Positions 51,311 to 59,647 of a stretch of DNA of 64,000 nucleotides are shown here, piece by piece (within the stretch, counting starts at the first letter, position 1; the number at the start of each line of letters is the position of its first letter). Both the position numbers and the translations under genes were made by a program. Origin of the DNA: Acidimicrobiaceae bacterium (lineage in GTDB: Bacteria > Actinomycetota > Acidimicrobiia > Acidimicrobiales > RAAP-2); the NCBI GenBank assembly GCA_003133685.1, contig PKYQ01000028.1, positions 1-64,000 of the forward strand. Direction: 5' to 3'. The notes below the pieces were generated by a model that did no database searches, was not told the origin of the DNA, and worked only from the letters and a program-made list of their open reading frames with translations.

Positions 51311-52273
51311 ATGTCGATCGATCTGGTCCCCAGCCCCGAAGAATTGCCGGACGTACTGCCGACCGAGCGACTGCTCGTGAACGGCATGGCCATTCCCGAA
51401 CTGCGGAAGAACTATCGCCACATCGAGAACTGGCGCAACGTCCGCGCGGTCACGTTTGTGTGGCTCTGGACCGCGCTCCTGGCGTACGTGGGCGTGCGCT
51501 TCGGCCCGTTCGCCGCGATTGCTATCTTCATTCTCATGGGACCGATGCACGCGCGATTCGCGATTCTGATGCACGAGTCGGCCCACAAGCTCCTCTTCAC
51601 CAACAAGCGCGCCAATGACTTCGTGGGCAAGTGGTTCATCGCCTATCCGGCGATGGTGCCGATCTCGATCTACCGGCGCGCGCATTTCGCCCATCACCGT
51701 GAGGAGTTTGGTCCCGAAGAGCCCGACATGGCCTTTTACAGCGGTTATCCGTGTGAGCCAGCAGACCTTCGGCGACGACTGCTGCGCGACGCCGTCGGTA
51801 TCTCGGGCTACAAGAACTTCAAGTCCATCGTCATGGCGACGACCAAATCCCAAAGTAGGACTATCGCCTCTTCGATCCTCGCGGTCCAAGTCGTGCTGTT
51901 CGGACTGTTCTGGTTGGGCACCGGCGCGTGGTGGTCCTATCTACTCTTCTGGTGGCTGCCCTGGATGACCCAGTGGCGAGTGCTCAATCGGCTTCGCGCG
52001 ATCGCGGAACACGGCGGGATGCTCAAAAGCGACGACCGGCGTCTCACGACCCACAACGTGCGCCAGCACCTGCTCGCCCGGTTCTGGTTCGCCCCCTACA
52101 ACACCGGCTGGCACTTGGCCCACCACGTCGATATGGGCGTGCCGTGGCACAACTTGCCCGCGTATCACTGCGAACTCCAGTCGGCGGGCTACGTGACCGC
52201 GGACATCACGTTCGAGAACTACTTTCAACTCTGGCGCAGCGCCACGGCGTTGGCCCGGTCCTCGAAGGCCTGA
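51311..52273 (+). CDS. Membrane fatty acid desaturase-family di-iron enzyme
   Basis: 320 residues. The three histidine boxes that bind the di-iron centre are H88ESAH92, H125FAHH129 and H268LAHH272. Hydrophobic pairs lie between them (about 42-80 and 185-220). The family includes acyl-lipid and acyl-CoA desaturases and hydroxylases, such as those acting on carotenoids, sphingolipids or fatty acids. The start was chosen from the -10 position (see 51298-51303). No ferredoxin or reductase gene is adjacent, so the electron donor must come from elsewhere. Substrate unknown. Confidence 0.88.
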   Translation: MSIDLVPSPEELPDVLPTERLLVNGMAIPELRKNYRHIENWRNVRAVTFVWLWTALLAYVGVRFGPFAAIAIFILMGPMHARFAILMHESAHKLLFTNKRANDFVGKWFIAYPAMVPISIYRRAHFAHHREEFGPEEPDMAFYSGYPCEPADLRRRLLRDAVGISGYKNFKSIVMATTKSQSRTIASSILAVQVVLFGLFWLGTGAWWSYLLFWWLPWMTQWRVLNRLRAIAEHGGMLKSDDRRLTTHNVRQHLLARFWFAPYNTGWHLAHHVDMGVPWHNLPAYHCELQSAGYVTADITFENYFQLWRSATALARSSKA

Positions 52274-52374
52274 TTGCGCGAATCGCGTTGTCAGATGTAC
52301 ATTCGGAAATTGGCACGGGCAATGTCACGGCCGCGAGGTAAGAATGCGATCATCATCGACATAAGGGAGTTGAC

Positions 52375-52746
52375 GTGGGAGAAATTTCCAAGCTGGGTGC
52401 CGTATCGCTGAACTGTCCGGACCCCCACGAACTGGCGGTGTTCTATTCGGCGCTGCTCGAGAAGGAGATCGCCTTTGAGTCCGATGATTTCTCCGCGATC
52501 CAATTGGACAACCTCTGGCTCTCGTTCCAACGTGTCGCGGACTTCAAACCGTCAACCTGGCCGACGAATGAGACGCCGTCACTCGCTCACCTGGACTTCT
52601 CGGTATCTAATCTCGATTCCGGAGAAGCCGCGGCTCTCGCCGCCGGCGCCAGGCTGGCTCCGGAACAGCCGGACCGCGATCGGTGGCGAGTTCTTCTTGA
52701 CCCTGCCGGCAACCCGTTTTGCGTCACAATGCTCATTCCTGATTGA
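52375..52746 (+). CDS. VOC (glyoxalase/dioxygenase-like) family protein
   Basis: 123 residues from GTG 52375. LGAVSLNCPDPHELAVFYSALLEKE opens the first beta-alpha-beta unit, and LAHLDFSVSNLDSGEAAALAAGARL with VLLDPAGNPFCVTML closes the second. This is the glyoxalase-like subgroup (Glyoxalase_6), where metal-binding residues are partly lost. It may bind a small hydrophobic molecule or act in resistance or isomerisation. AGGGAG lies upstream. It is followed by a non-coding stretch with an ECF-type promoter for the sigma factor downstream. Confidence 0.88.
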   Translation: MGEISKLGAVSLNCPDPHELAVFYSALLEKEIAFESDDFSAIQLDNLWLSFQRVADFKPSTWPTNETPSLAHLDFSVSNLDSGEAAALAAGARLAPEQPDRDRWRVLLDPAGNPFCVTMLIPD

Positions 52747-52826
52747 CGCAGCGAGTCCCGAATCGGCTGGAATGACGGCGTTTCAGATGAAGACGTCGTG
52801 TCGCTAAGAAAAGTTGAGAATTCCGC

Positions 52827-52852
52827 GAACCTTTTCGAAGTTTCGGGAGTCT
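52827..52852 (+). promoter_or_regulatory. Candidate ECF sigma promoter (GAACC, 17 bases, GTCT)
   Basis: GAACC at 52827-52831 and GTCT at 52849-52852 are spaced as in ECF-group promoters, about 50 bases before the sigma factor start. This suggests autoregulation of the sigma/anti-sigma operon. Confidence 0.45.
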
Positions 52853-52904
52853 CTATACCTGTGTACAGATATGCGCAATTCAACGACTCGGGTAGGTCAC
52901 GTCG

Positions 52905-53453
52905 GTGAGTGACGCGGTCAACGTCGACGAACTTCGAACGTGGCTTGCGGACGGCTACGCGAGTTCAGTGCGGACTGCGTACCTGATCCTGGGCAATCGA
53001 TCGGACGCCGAGGACGCCGTGCAGGAGTCGTTCTTGCGGGCATGGAAATTCCGTGATTCCCTGGCGACGGGCTCGAGCTTCAAGCCGTGGCTATATCGGG
53101 TTGTTGTGAATACTTGCAACTCGAAGCTCCGTAAGGAGATACCGCACCGTAATCGGCGTCGTCCCAACGATGATTTGGACGACGTCGCCATGATCGAGGA
53201 TCCCATCGGGCGAGTCACGCTCTCCCACGACGTGATGAGCGCGCTGAAGGACCTTCCTGCGCATTTGCGAATTGTCGTGGTGCTTCGTTACTACGCCGAC
53301 CTCAGCGAGCACGACATCGCAATCATCATTGGTCGGCAACCGGGAACGGTCAAGTCGCGACTCAATGAAGCGCGTCGCCGTCTGGCACTTCACCCGGCAC
53401 TTCAATCCGAAGCGCCGAGTCCGATCAATGTTCGCAAGGAGAGACAGTCATGA
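52905..53453 (+). CDS. ECF-family RNA polymerase sigma factor
   Basis: 182 residues from GTG 52905. Region 2 is YLILGNRSDAEDAVQESFLRAWKFRD, followed by FKPWLYRVVVNTCNSKLRKE; region 4 is LKDLPAHLRIVVVLRYYADLSEHDIAIIIGRQPGTVKSRLNEARRRL. It directs polymerase to a stress or envelope regulon. Its stop overlaps the start of a single-span membrane protein (ATGA), the usual sigma/anti-sigma layout. An ECF-like promoter is seen upstream. Confidence 0.92.
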   Translation: MSDAVNVDELRTWLADGYASSVRTAYLILGNRSDAEDAVQESFLRAWKFRDSLATGSSFKPWLYRVVVNTCNSKLRKEIPHRNRRRPNDDLDDVAMIEDPIGRVTLSHDVMSALKDLPAHLRIVVVLRYYADLSEHDIAIIIGRQPGTVKSRLNEARRRLALHPALQSEAPSPINVRKERQS

Positions 53454-54583
53454 GCACGTTTGACGAAGAGATGATGAAGCGGGCGCTTCGAGAAACGGCC
53501 GACGACTTCGCGATATCCGAGGGGGCCGTCGAGAGGATCGTCGACGAGGCGCGCGATACAGCGACTTCTGACGAGTCGCCGCGGATTCGCGCATTCATTC
53601 AACGCAACGGTCGAGTTCGATCGACGATGTTGGCGGCCGCGGCGTGTGTCGTACTTCTGGCAGTCGCCGTGCCGCTCTTCAACTCCGAAGGGAAAAGTCC
53701 TCGTATTGCGTTACAATTCGCGGCGATTCCCAACGTTGCGAAGGTTGGCACCCACGGTGAATCCGGTGTGGTCATAGCGGGAACCGGAAACCTTGGTCTG
53801 TCCGGACAGGTCACTGCCACGGGAGCGTCGTTGTCCAGTCCAGATGGGAAAACGGTTCAAAACGCCAAGACCTCGTCGCTGGACGGTTCATTACGCGTTG
53901 AAGAAGTCGGGAGGATTCAACTGACCGTCGGTGGCACGCACTTTCAGTCAACACTGGCGCAACTGACAGACTTCGCCACCACCGACGGAGGCTTCGTCGC
54001 CAGTACGCAGTCGCGCATCGGTACGAAAGCGACGCATTCCTATTCGACCGGCTCCATCGTGCTGCAAGTTCCGGAACGAGATTTCACCATGCTCGTCGAT
54101 CAGGTGCGACACGCCGGGGTGGCGACGTCGGTCGTCACTTCGGCCACCGACGTGACGGGGCAGTACGTGGATCTGCAAGCCCGGATCAACGCACTGCAGG
54201 TCAGTCGAACGCAGTACTTGAAGATCATGACCCGGACGAACTCCATTGGTGGGATCCTCTCAGTGCAGAATCAACTCAACTCGATTCAGAGCCAGATCGA
54301 ACAACTCCAGGCGCAGTTGAACCTGCTCAACTCTGAGACGACCTACGCCACCTTGACCGTCTCGTTGAGCGAAGTCGGACATCAGATCGTCACGCCGGCG
54401 CACCTGGCCACCGGAGTGGACAAGGCGTGGCACGACTCCCTTCACGGCTTCGCCGCCGGCGTTGAGTGGTTGATCCGAATCGCGGGGCCACTGCTGTTCG
54501 CATTGCTGCTTCTCGCCGCGCTGCTCGTTCTCGGTCGCTGGACGTGGCGAGCGACCGAGCGTCGGCGAGGCGGCGTCAGTTGA
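53450..54583 (+). CDS. DUF4349-family membrane protein, possible anti-sigma partner
   Basis: 377 residues. A polar N-terminal part (about 1-57) is followed by a helix (about 59-76), a large external region with a coiled-coil stretch (ILSVQNQLNSIQSQIEQLQAQLNLLNSETTYATLTVSL, about 265-303) and a final helix (about 343-363). GQYVDLQARINALQVSRTQYLKIM and the YATLTVSL block are typical of DUF4349. The cytosolic N-terminus could hold the sigma factor, but I see no zinc-binding anti-sigma motif. The coupling with the sigma gene is the main argument. The external coiled coil may be the sensor. Confidence 0.85.
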   Translation: MSTFDEEMMKRALRETADDFAISEGAVERIVDEARDTATSDESPRIRAFIQRNGRVRSTMLAAAACVVLLAVAVPLFNSEGKSPRIALQFAAIPNVAKVGTHGESGVVIAGTGNLGLSGQVTATGASLSSPDGKTVQNAKTSSLDGSLRVEEVGRIQLTVGGTHFQSTLAQLTDFATTDGGFVASTQSRIGTKATHSYSTGSIVLQVPERDFTMLVDQVRHAGVATSVVTSATDVTGQYVDLQARINALQVSRTQYLKIMTRTNSIGGILSVQNQLNSIQSQIEQLQAQLNLLNSETTYATLTVSLSEVGHQIVTPAHLATGVDKAWHDSLHGFAAGVEWLIRIAGPLLFALLLLAALLVLGRWTWRATERRRGGVS

Positions 54584-54733
54584 GACTTGCAACGAATTCG
54601 ATTGCGACGTACTCGCTCGAATCGACAAAGCGTAACAATCCTTGAAATTTGAGAATCTGAAGGAATTCCGAAAAGACGGGTATGCGTGGCCCCTGACTGG
54701 ACATGATTTAAGTGAGACTCAACGAGGTTTGTA

Positions 54734-55273
54734 ATGACGATGGAAACTCCAATGAAATGGCTCGCGCGTAGCGCGGTGGCGCCAATATCTCTGATTGCTG
54801 CTTTAGGTCTTGCCGCGTGCGCGAATGCGTCATCGACGACTACCTCAACCAACGCATCGACGAAGAGTGGCGCGTACCTCTGCCAGGTACTCCCTCGCGT
54901 CGATCGGTTGATAGTTACCCGCCACGCACCAGGTAGCCAATTCCGCTTCACGTTCCCAACTGTGGTCACGGTGAGGAACGCCTCATTGGCACGAGGCATT
55001 GCGGCCTCAGCGTGCAATCTGCCAAAACTTCCCGGGGGCGAACACTGCCCGGCCGGCTTTGCGGTCTCGTACCACCTTGACTTTGCCATCAGGGGCGAAA
55101 AGGGAATGGGTGGCGAGACAATTGTCGCGAACCCAACTGGCTGTGAGACGGTCGTAGGTCTCGGCGTTGTTCGAACGACCGCTTTGACCCCAAGCTTCTA
55201 CCGACAGCTTGGAAATGCCATGGGACTGAAAAATGCGGGACGTTCGAGATTCGCAGGGACCTTCCAGTCTTAG
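54734..55273 (+). CDS. Putative lipoprotein of unknown function
   Basis: 179 residues from ATG 54734 (GAGG upstream). A positively charged start and a hydrophobic core end in the lipobox LAAC, followed by a Ser/Thr linker, so it should be lipid-anchored outside the membrane. The remaining 130 residues contain four cysteines (YLCQV, ASACNL, GEHCPA, TGCETV) that could pair in disulfides. I do not recognise a domain. It follows the sigma/DUF4349 operon by 150 bases, with no obvious terminator, and could be a target of that sigma factor. Confidence 0.75.
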   Translation: MTMETPMKWLARSAVAPISLIAALGLAACANASSTTTSTNASTKSGAYLCQVLPRVDRLIVTRHAPGSQFRFTFPTVVTVRNASLARGIAASACNLPKLPGGEHCPAGFAVSYHLDFAIRGEKGMGGETIVANPTGCETVVGLGVVRTTALTPSFYRQLGNAMGLKNAGRSRFAGTFQS

Positions 55274-55403
55274 GTTCGAACCAGGCATCGGAGGAGACAA
55301 GGCATCGGAGGTGACGATAAGTCGCACTTAGTCGCGGGCACAAGATTCTGGAGAATCGCTCGGTGCCTAACATTGAAACGAATCGACTCCGAGAGGACGT
55401 TGT

Positions 55404-56336
55404 ATGGAATTGCGAGTATTCACGGAACCCCAACAGGGCGCCACCTACGACGACCTTTTGCGGGTCGCACAAGAGTCGGAGCGGCTGGGCTTCGGCGCCT
55501 TCTTTCGCTCTGACCACTACGTGCACATGGGGTCGGGCTCGGGACTACCGGGACCGACCGACGCGTGGATCACGCTCGCCGGACTGGCTCGCGAGACGAC
55601 AAGCATTCGACTCGGCACGCTGATGAGCGCCGCGACATTTCGACTCCCCGGACCGCTGGCCATTTCGGTCGCCCAAGTGGATGAGATGAGCAGTGGGCGC
55701 GTCGAGTTGGGCATCGGGACCGGGTGGTTCGCCGAAGAGCACGCCGCCTACGGCATTGAGTTTCCCGCACTGGGGGAGCGCTTCGAGCGTCTCAGCGAAC
55801 AGTTGGAGATCATCACCGGTCTCTGGGAGACGCCGCTCGGCGAGACGTATTCATTTACAGGAGAGCACTATCAACTGACGAATAGTCCGGCCCTCCCCAA
55901 ACCGGTGCAGAGCCCCCGCCCTCCGGTATTGATCGGCGGGGGCGGCAAGGTGCGAACACCCCAATTGGCCGCCAGGTTCGCACAAGAGTTCAATATGCCC
56001 TTCGCACCTCTGGAAGATACGTCGGCCCAGTTCGATCGTGTGCGAGAGGCCTGTGAACATTCCGGACGTGGTCGCGAATCGATCATCCTCTCGGCCGCAC
56101 AAGTTCTCTGCGTTGGCGCGAATGAAGCGGAGATTGAGCGTCGAGCCTCGCGCATCGGTCGCGAGGTCGTCGAACTTCGAGCAAGTGGCCTCGCGGGCAC
56201 GGTCGATGAAGTCATCGAAAAGATTCAATCGTTCGCCGCCGTTGGTGCGCGTCGGATGTATCTCCAGGTCCTCGACCTATCGGACCTAGACCATCTGCGC
56301 CTGGTGGCCGAACAGATCCAGCCTCAGGTCGCATAG
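55404..56336 (+). CDS. LLM-class F420-dependent oxidoreductase
   Basis: 310 residues from ATG 55404 with GAGAGGA upstream. FGAFFRSDHYVHMG, TSIRLGTLMSAATFRLPGPLAISVAQVDEMSSGRVELGIGTGWF and PRPPVLIGGGG mark the F420-binding luciferase-like group, with the short lengths and Gly-rich GIGTGW loop of the TIGR03560-type members. It would transfer hydride from reduced F420 to an unknown substrate. It stands alone on the plus strand. It is the second F420 user candidate in this window besides the 25900-26853 gene. Confidence 0.92.
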   Translation: MELRVFTEPQQGATYDDLLRVAQESERLGFGAFFRSDHYVHMGSGSGLPGPTDAWITLAGLARETTSIRLGTLMSAATFRLPGPLAISVAQVDEMSSGRVELGIGTGWFAEEHAAYGIEFPALGERFERLSEQLEIITGLWETPLGETYSFTGEHYQLTNSPALPKPVQSPRPPVLIGGGGKVRTPQLAARFAQEFNMPFAPLEDTSAQFDRVREACEHSGRGRESIILSAAQVLCVGANEAEIERRASRIGREVVELRASGLAGTVDEVIEKIQSFAAVGARRMYLQVLDLSDLDHLRLVAEQIQPQVA

Positions 56337-56410
56337 TCGCGTTTGGCGACACTATTGCCTTCGTGATGGCGGAAGAACGTGGGCCAAGGCAGAGGTGTCA
56401 CGTAGACCGA

Positions 56411-56826
56411 TCAGTGAGCGACGGGCACAGGTGAAGGCGTTTGAACTTTCGCGCTCGTGATCGCCAGCAGCACAAAGAGCGCAATCGGTGCGATGAACGG
56501 ACCGATGGTCAACGCCCCAAGTACGACGAGCAGGGCCAACAGGCCAACACGATCCACACGAGAACGCCGACGCCTCGTCGCGGGGCACGTCGCCGGTGCC
56601 AAAGCGCGAGTGCCACAACGACCACGCCAACGAACGGCAACAACAAAGGAGCGAGAACCTTGAGGCCGTTTTCCTGGACGAGCGTGAGTCCCGGACCATT
56701 CGTCGAGGAATAACTCTTGACGTAGAACCCGGCCGCCACGAGACCGAGGCTCCACAACGCGGCGCAACCCAGCCAGATCTTCGTCCAAATATCGAGTTGC
56801 CGTGAGTCACTTCGCGCCATAAACAC
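56411..56826 (-). pseudogene. Membrane protein gene broken by an 8-base tandem duplication
   Basis: The 5' half (from 56826) encodes MARSDSRQLDIWTKIWLGCAALWSLGLVAAGFYV and a second helix LLLPFVGVVVVALALW, then runs into CWPCSSYLGR and stops at 56509. The missing end, LLALLVVLGALTIGPFIAPIALFVLLAIT, is in another frame and stops at 56411. The two halves join perfectly if one copy of a repeated TGTTGGCC (minus strand, 56549-56534) is removed, giving VWIVLALLVVLGALT. The intact protein would have four helices. Family unknown. The gene may be inactive or switch by slippage. Confidence 0.75.
56534..56549 (-). repeat. 8-base tandem duplication (TGTTGGCC twice)
   Basis: Exact tandem copies at 56534-56541 and 56542-56549, located at the point where the reading frame of the membrane protein breaks. 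Confidence 0.95.
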
Positions 56827-56861
56827 AACATACGGCGCCTTCGCACTACATTCGGCGTGTG

Positions 56862-57287
56862 TTACTCGGTGGTGTCGACGATGAGTACCGAGCAGGCCGC
56901 TCCGTGGGCGACCGAATTGGGAACACTGCCGAGGACTCGACGCACGCCCTTCATGCCTCGGTTCCCGACGACAACTAAGTCGGCCCCGATTTCATCGGCC
57001 TTGGCGATCAGAATATCGGCGGCGTCGCCCTTCGCCCCGTGCAGCACCGGCTCGACGCCGTGCTTCTTGGCGATGAAGGAGAGGGATTGGAGGAGCGCTT
57101 GTCCGTCGTCTTCATTGATGACGTTCTTGAATTCGTGTGTGTCGCCACCACCCACGAGTGATAGCTGATCGAAGGCCGTGACGATATGGAGCGTGCCCTT
57201 GGACATGGCGCAGATCTCGCACGCGGCTTCGACCGCACGGCGCGCCGTCGGTGAATCATCGGCTCCTACAAGGATGACGTCGAACAT
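56862..57287 (-). CDS. Universal stress protein family protein
   Basis: 141 residues from ATG 57287 (GGAGG 7 bases upstream). MFDVILVGADDSPTARRAVEAACEIC is the first beta-alpha unit, and GADLVVVGNRGMKGVRRVLGSVPNSVAHGAACSVLIVD contains the ATP-binding GxxGx9GS/N pattern. It should bind ATP, as in stress- or hypoxia-related UspA proteins. It is single-domain. It is flanked by a broken membrane gene and a DinB-like remnant with no clear operon. Its role in redox, hypoxia or starvation responses is inferred from family only. Confidence 0.92.
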   Translation of the reverse strand: MFDVILVGADDSPTARRAVEAACEICAMSKGTLHIVTAFDQLSLVGGGDTHEFKNVINEDDGQALLQSLSFIAKKHGVEPVLHGAKGDAADILIAKADEIGADLVVVGNRGMKGVRRVLGSVPNSVAHGAACSVLIVDTTE

Positions 57288-57460
57288 TCTCATTCCTCCG
57301 GTTGCTGCGTGGCTGGCGAGGCGGATTCCCACCTCCGCACGAAGAATAGTTGGCGATCGCCGTCATGCGCTCCGGTGCGTTGGAACAGTTTCGGCGAGGC
57401 TCAAACCCACAGTTGAACGAAGGAGGCGAGCGGAGCGATCTAGACACCGGCTCCCTCCAG

Positions 57461-57850
57461 TCACTTCCAGTGCATTCGACCGTGATCGGAATTCGCGCCC
57501 AAGACGCCCGCCACCGTGCCGTCATCCCACGGTGCACCGGGAAGCTTCTCTTCGAATTGAGAGTCGCTCAGTTCGGCGATGAGTTGCAGCGTGGCGCCTC
57601 GCGCCGCGGCCGTCAGGGCGACGACCTCGCTGATGGTGTCGTCGCGGTGAGCCACTTGCCATTCTTCGGTCACGGCATGCACGATGACCATGATCACGTC
57701 GCGCGTCCGGGGCTGACCGAGATCGTCGTTCAAGAGCCCGACGGGATTCGGCTTTCCGGCCAAGTGTCGTTTCACCATGGCGGCGAAGTCGCGTTCGACC
57801 AGCGCCAAGTGGGCGAGGTGATTTGCCCACCGTAGAGCAAGGGAGTGACA
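57461..57850 (-). pseudogene. DinB-like protein fragment, start missing
   Basis: In-frame residues RWANHLAHLALVERDFAAMVKRHLAGKPN, then DDTISEVVALTAAARGATLQLIAELSDSQFEEKLPGAPWDDGT and a terminal SDHGRMHWK are typical of the DinB/YfiT four-helix metal-binding fold (metal-ligand His at the start and end). The first helix expected before RWANHLAH is missing. The frame has no ATG, GTG or TTG between the MarR operator and this point; the only upstream ATG (57961) lies inside the divergent marR gene. Probably a 5'-truncated relic. Confidence 0.55.
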
Positions 57851-57865
57851 GCAAATGAATGCCGG

Positions 57866-57893
57866 AGTAGTTGCTTGCTGGCAAGCAACTACT
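57866..57893. promoter_or_regulatory. Perfect 13-base inverted repeat, probable MarR operator
   Basis: AGTAGTTGCTTGC (57866-57878), TG spacer, and its exact complement at 57881-57893. It covers the -35 area and ends 2 bases before the -10 hexamer of the marR gene, so binding of the encoded regulator should block its own promoter. Confidence 0.8.
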
Positions 57894-57895
57894 GG

Positions 57896-57901
57896 TATAC
57901 T
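57896..57901 (+). promoter_or_regulatory. -10 hexamer TATACT of leaderless marR promoter
   Basis: TATACT ends 6 bases before ATG 57908. There is no ribosome binding site. Confidence 0.65.
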
Positions 57902-57907
57902 GGCCTC

Positions 57908-58372
57908 ATGTCTGATACCACGCGAGAGTCGACCGAGAAGGAGCGTCATCTCGCCGAGCACCTGCGGGTCGTTCTAGGACGGCTCAATCGAAGCCTTCGG
58001 CTCACGCACGCGGAGAAGGACTTGTCCTCCAGCCAGCGCGAGGTCTTGATGGCGATTGCGCGCGCTGGGACGCTTCGACTCTCGGATCTCGCTCGAGAAG
58101 AGGGTCTCAACCCGACCATGTTGTCGCGCATCATCGCGAAACTCGAGGCGGCCGGGATGGTCACTCGCACGTGCGATCCCCAGGACGCCCGCGTCATCCA
58201 CTTGACCGCCACGTCCGAGGGCGTGGCACTGCGCGAAACGATTCGCAGTGAACGCACCGACGCCCTGTTATTCGCTCTCAGCCGTCTCTCGAAAGAGGAG
58301 AAGCAGGCGCTGAGTGCCGCGACGCCGGCGCTCGAAGCCATCGTCGCCACACTCCGGGACCGCGACGAATGA
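57908..58372 (+). CDS. MarR-family transcriptional regulator
   Basis: 154 residues. A winged-helix core is visible: SSSQREVLMAIARAGTLRLSDLAREEGLNPTMLSRIIAKLEAAGMVTRTCDPQDARVIHLTATSEG, with the recognition helix around NPTMLSRIIAKLE and the wing DPQDARV. N- and C-terminal helices would form the dimer interface. It presumably represses its own operon with the following MFS exporter (4-base ATGA overlap) through the 28-base palindrome. The ligand is likely to be a phenolic or other small toxic compound, in line with the family. Confidence 0.93.
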   Translation: MSDTTRESTEKERHLAEHLRVVLGRLNRSLRLTHAEKDLSSSQREVLMAIARAGTLRLSDLAREEGLNPTMLSRIIAKLEAAGMVTRTCDPQDARVIHLTATSEGVALRETIRSERTDALLFALSRLSKEEKQALSAATPALEAIVATLRDRDE

Positions 58373-59646
58373 ACGTCAAAGTATCGGCACGACGAACGTT
58401 CTCGTCACTCTCGAACCACAACTACCGAAAGTATTTCTTCGGCCAGACGACCTCGTTAGTCGGCACGTGGATGCAGATGACCGCCCAGTCGTGGCTGGTT
58501 TTCACCTTGACCCACTCGGCGACGGCTATCGGACTGGTCGTGGCCCTTCAGACGTTGCCGGTCCTCCTCCTCGGCCCCTACGGGGGAGTGGTCGCCGACC
58601 GCGTCGACAAGCGCAAACTCATGATCATCTTGCAGGCCGCCATGGGCGTCCAGGCGGCGATCCTGGCTGTCCTCTCGCTGACTCACGTCGTCACGTATGT
58701 AGACGTCTGCATCCTGGCGATGGTGTTGGGACTGAACAATGCCTTCGAGAACCCGTCTCGCCAGTCCTTCATCCTGGAGATGGTGGGACCGAAGGACCTG
58801 CGAAACGCCGTCAGTCTTAACTCGACCATGAACAACGTGGCGCGCGCCGTCGGCCCGGCCATCGCCGGCATCATCATCGCCGCCTTCGGCGAAGGGTGGT
58901 GCTTCGCTCTTAACGCCGTGAGCTTCGTCGCGGTCGTGATTTCGCTCATGATCATGGATCGCTCTACGTTGAGTCCGAGCGTGCCCACCGAACGGGCGAA
59001 GGGGCAGTTGCGCGAAGGCTTTCGCTATATCGCCGCGACGCCGAAGCTGTTGTATCCACTCATCATGATGGCGCTCGTCGGCATGCTGGCCTACGAATTC
59101 CAGGTGACGCTGCCAATCGTCGCGGGCAAAATCTTTCACGGCAGCGCCGAGGTCTACGGCCTGATGATGGCGTCAATGGGCGTGGGCGCGGTCATCGGCG
59201 GCCTCTGGTCAGCGTCGAAGGGCAGAATCGGCACCCGGGCGATGATTCGCGCCGCACTACTTTTCGGAGTCTTCATCGCCTTTGCGGCGCTTTCACCCAA
59301 GATCGGTATCGAGCTCTTCGCTTTGGCGCTCGTCGGATTTGCGAGCGTCTCTTTCTTGTCGATGGCCAACTCGACATTGCAACTGGAGACCGACCCGCAG
59401 ATGCGCGGACGAGTCATGGCGCTGTGGGCCGTCGCCTTCATGGGAACGACACCAATTGGTGGACCGCTCATTGGCTGGATCACTAGCGAAACCAACGCTC
59501 GAGTGGGACTGGGTGTTGGTGCGGCGTCGTGCTTCATCGCAGCAGCGATCGGTTGGTTCACGGTACGCCACTTCCGAACACGCGAGTCGAGGGAGGCGTC
59601 GTTTATCGGTGAGACCACGGTCAACGACACCATCGTCGTGGAGTGA
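58369..59646 (+). CDS. MFS transporter (EntS/macrolide-type exporter)
   Basis: 425 residues with about twelve helices. FSSLSNHNYRKYFFGQTTSLVGTWMQMTAQSWLVFTLTHSATAIGLVVALQTLPVLLLGPYGGVVADRVDKRKLMI is the first-half signature (GxxADRxxxR/K) of the MFS_3 group, and ENPSRQSFILEMVGPKDLRNAVSLNSTMNNVARAVGPAIAG matches the central part. It is co-transcribed with the MarR gene, so efflux of the regulator's ligand is the likely role. It converges with the acyl-CoA dehydrogenase-like gene. Confidence 0.92.
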   Translation: MNVKVSARRTFSSLSNHNYRKYFFGQTTSLVGTWMQMTAQSWLVFTLTHSATAIGLVVALQTLPVLLLGPYGGVVADRVDKRKLMIILQAAMGVQAAILAVLSLTHVVTYVDVCILAMVLGLNNAFENPSRQSFILEMVGPKDLRNAVSLNSTMNNVARAVGPAIAGIIIAAFGEGWCFALNAVSFVAVVISLMIMDRSTLSPSVPTERAKGQLREGFRYIAATPKLLYPLIMMALVGMLAYEFQVTLPIVAGKIFHGSAEVYGLMMASMGVGAVIGGLWSASKGRIGTRAMIRAALLFGVFIAFAALSPKIGIELFALALVGFASVSFLSMANSTLQLETDPQMRGRVMALWAVAFMGTTPIGGPLIGWITSETNARVGLGVGAASCFIAAAIGWFTVRHFRTRESREASFIGETTVNDTIVVE

Positions 59647-59647
59647 T

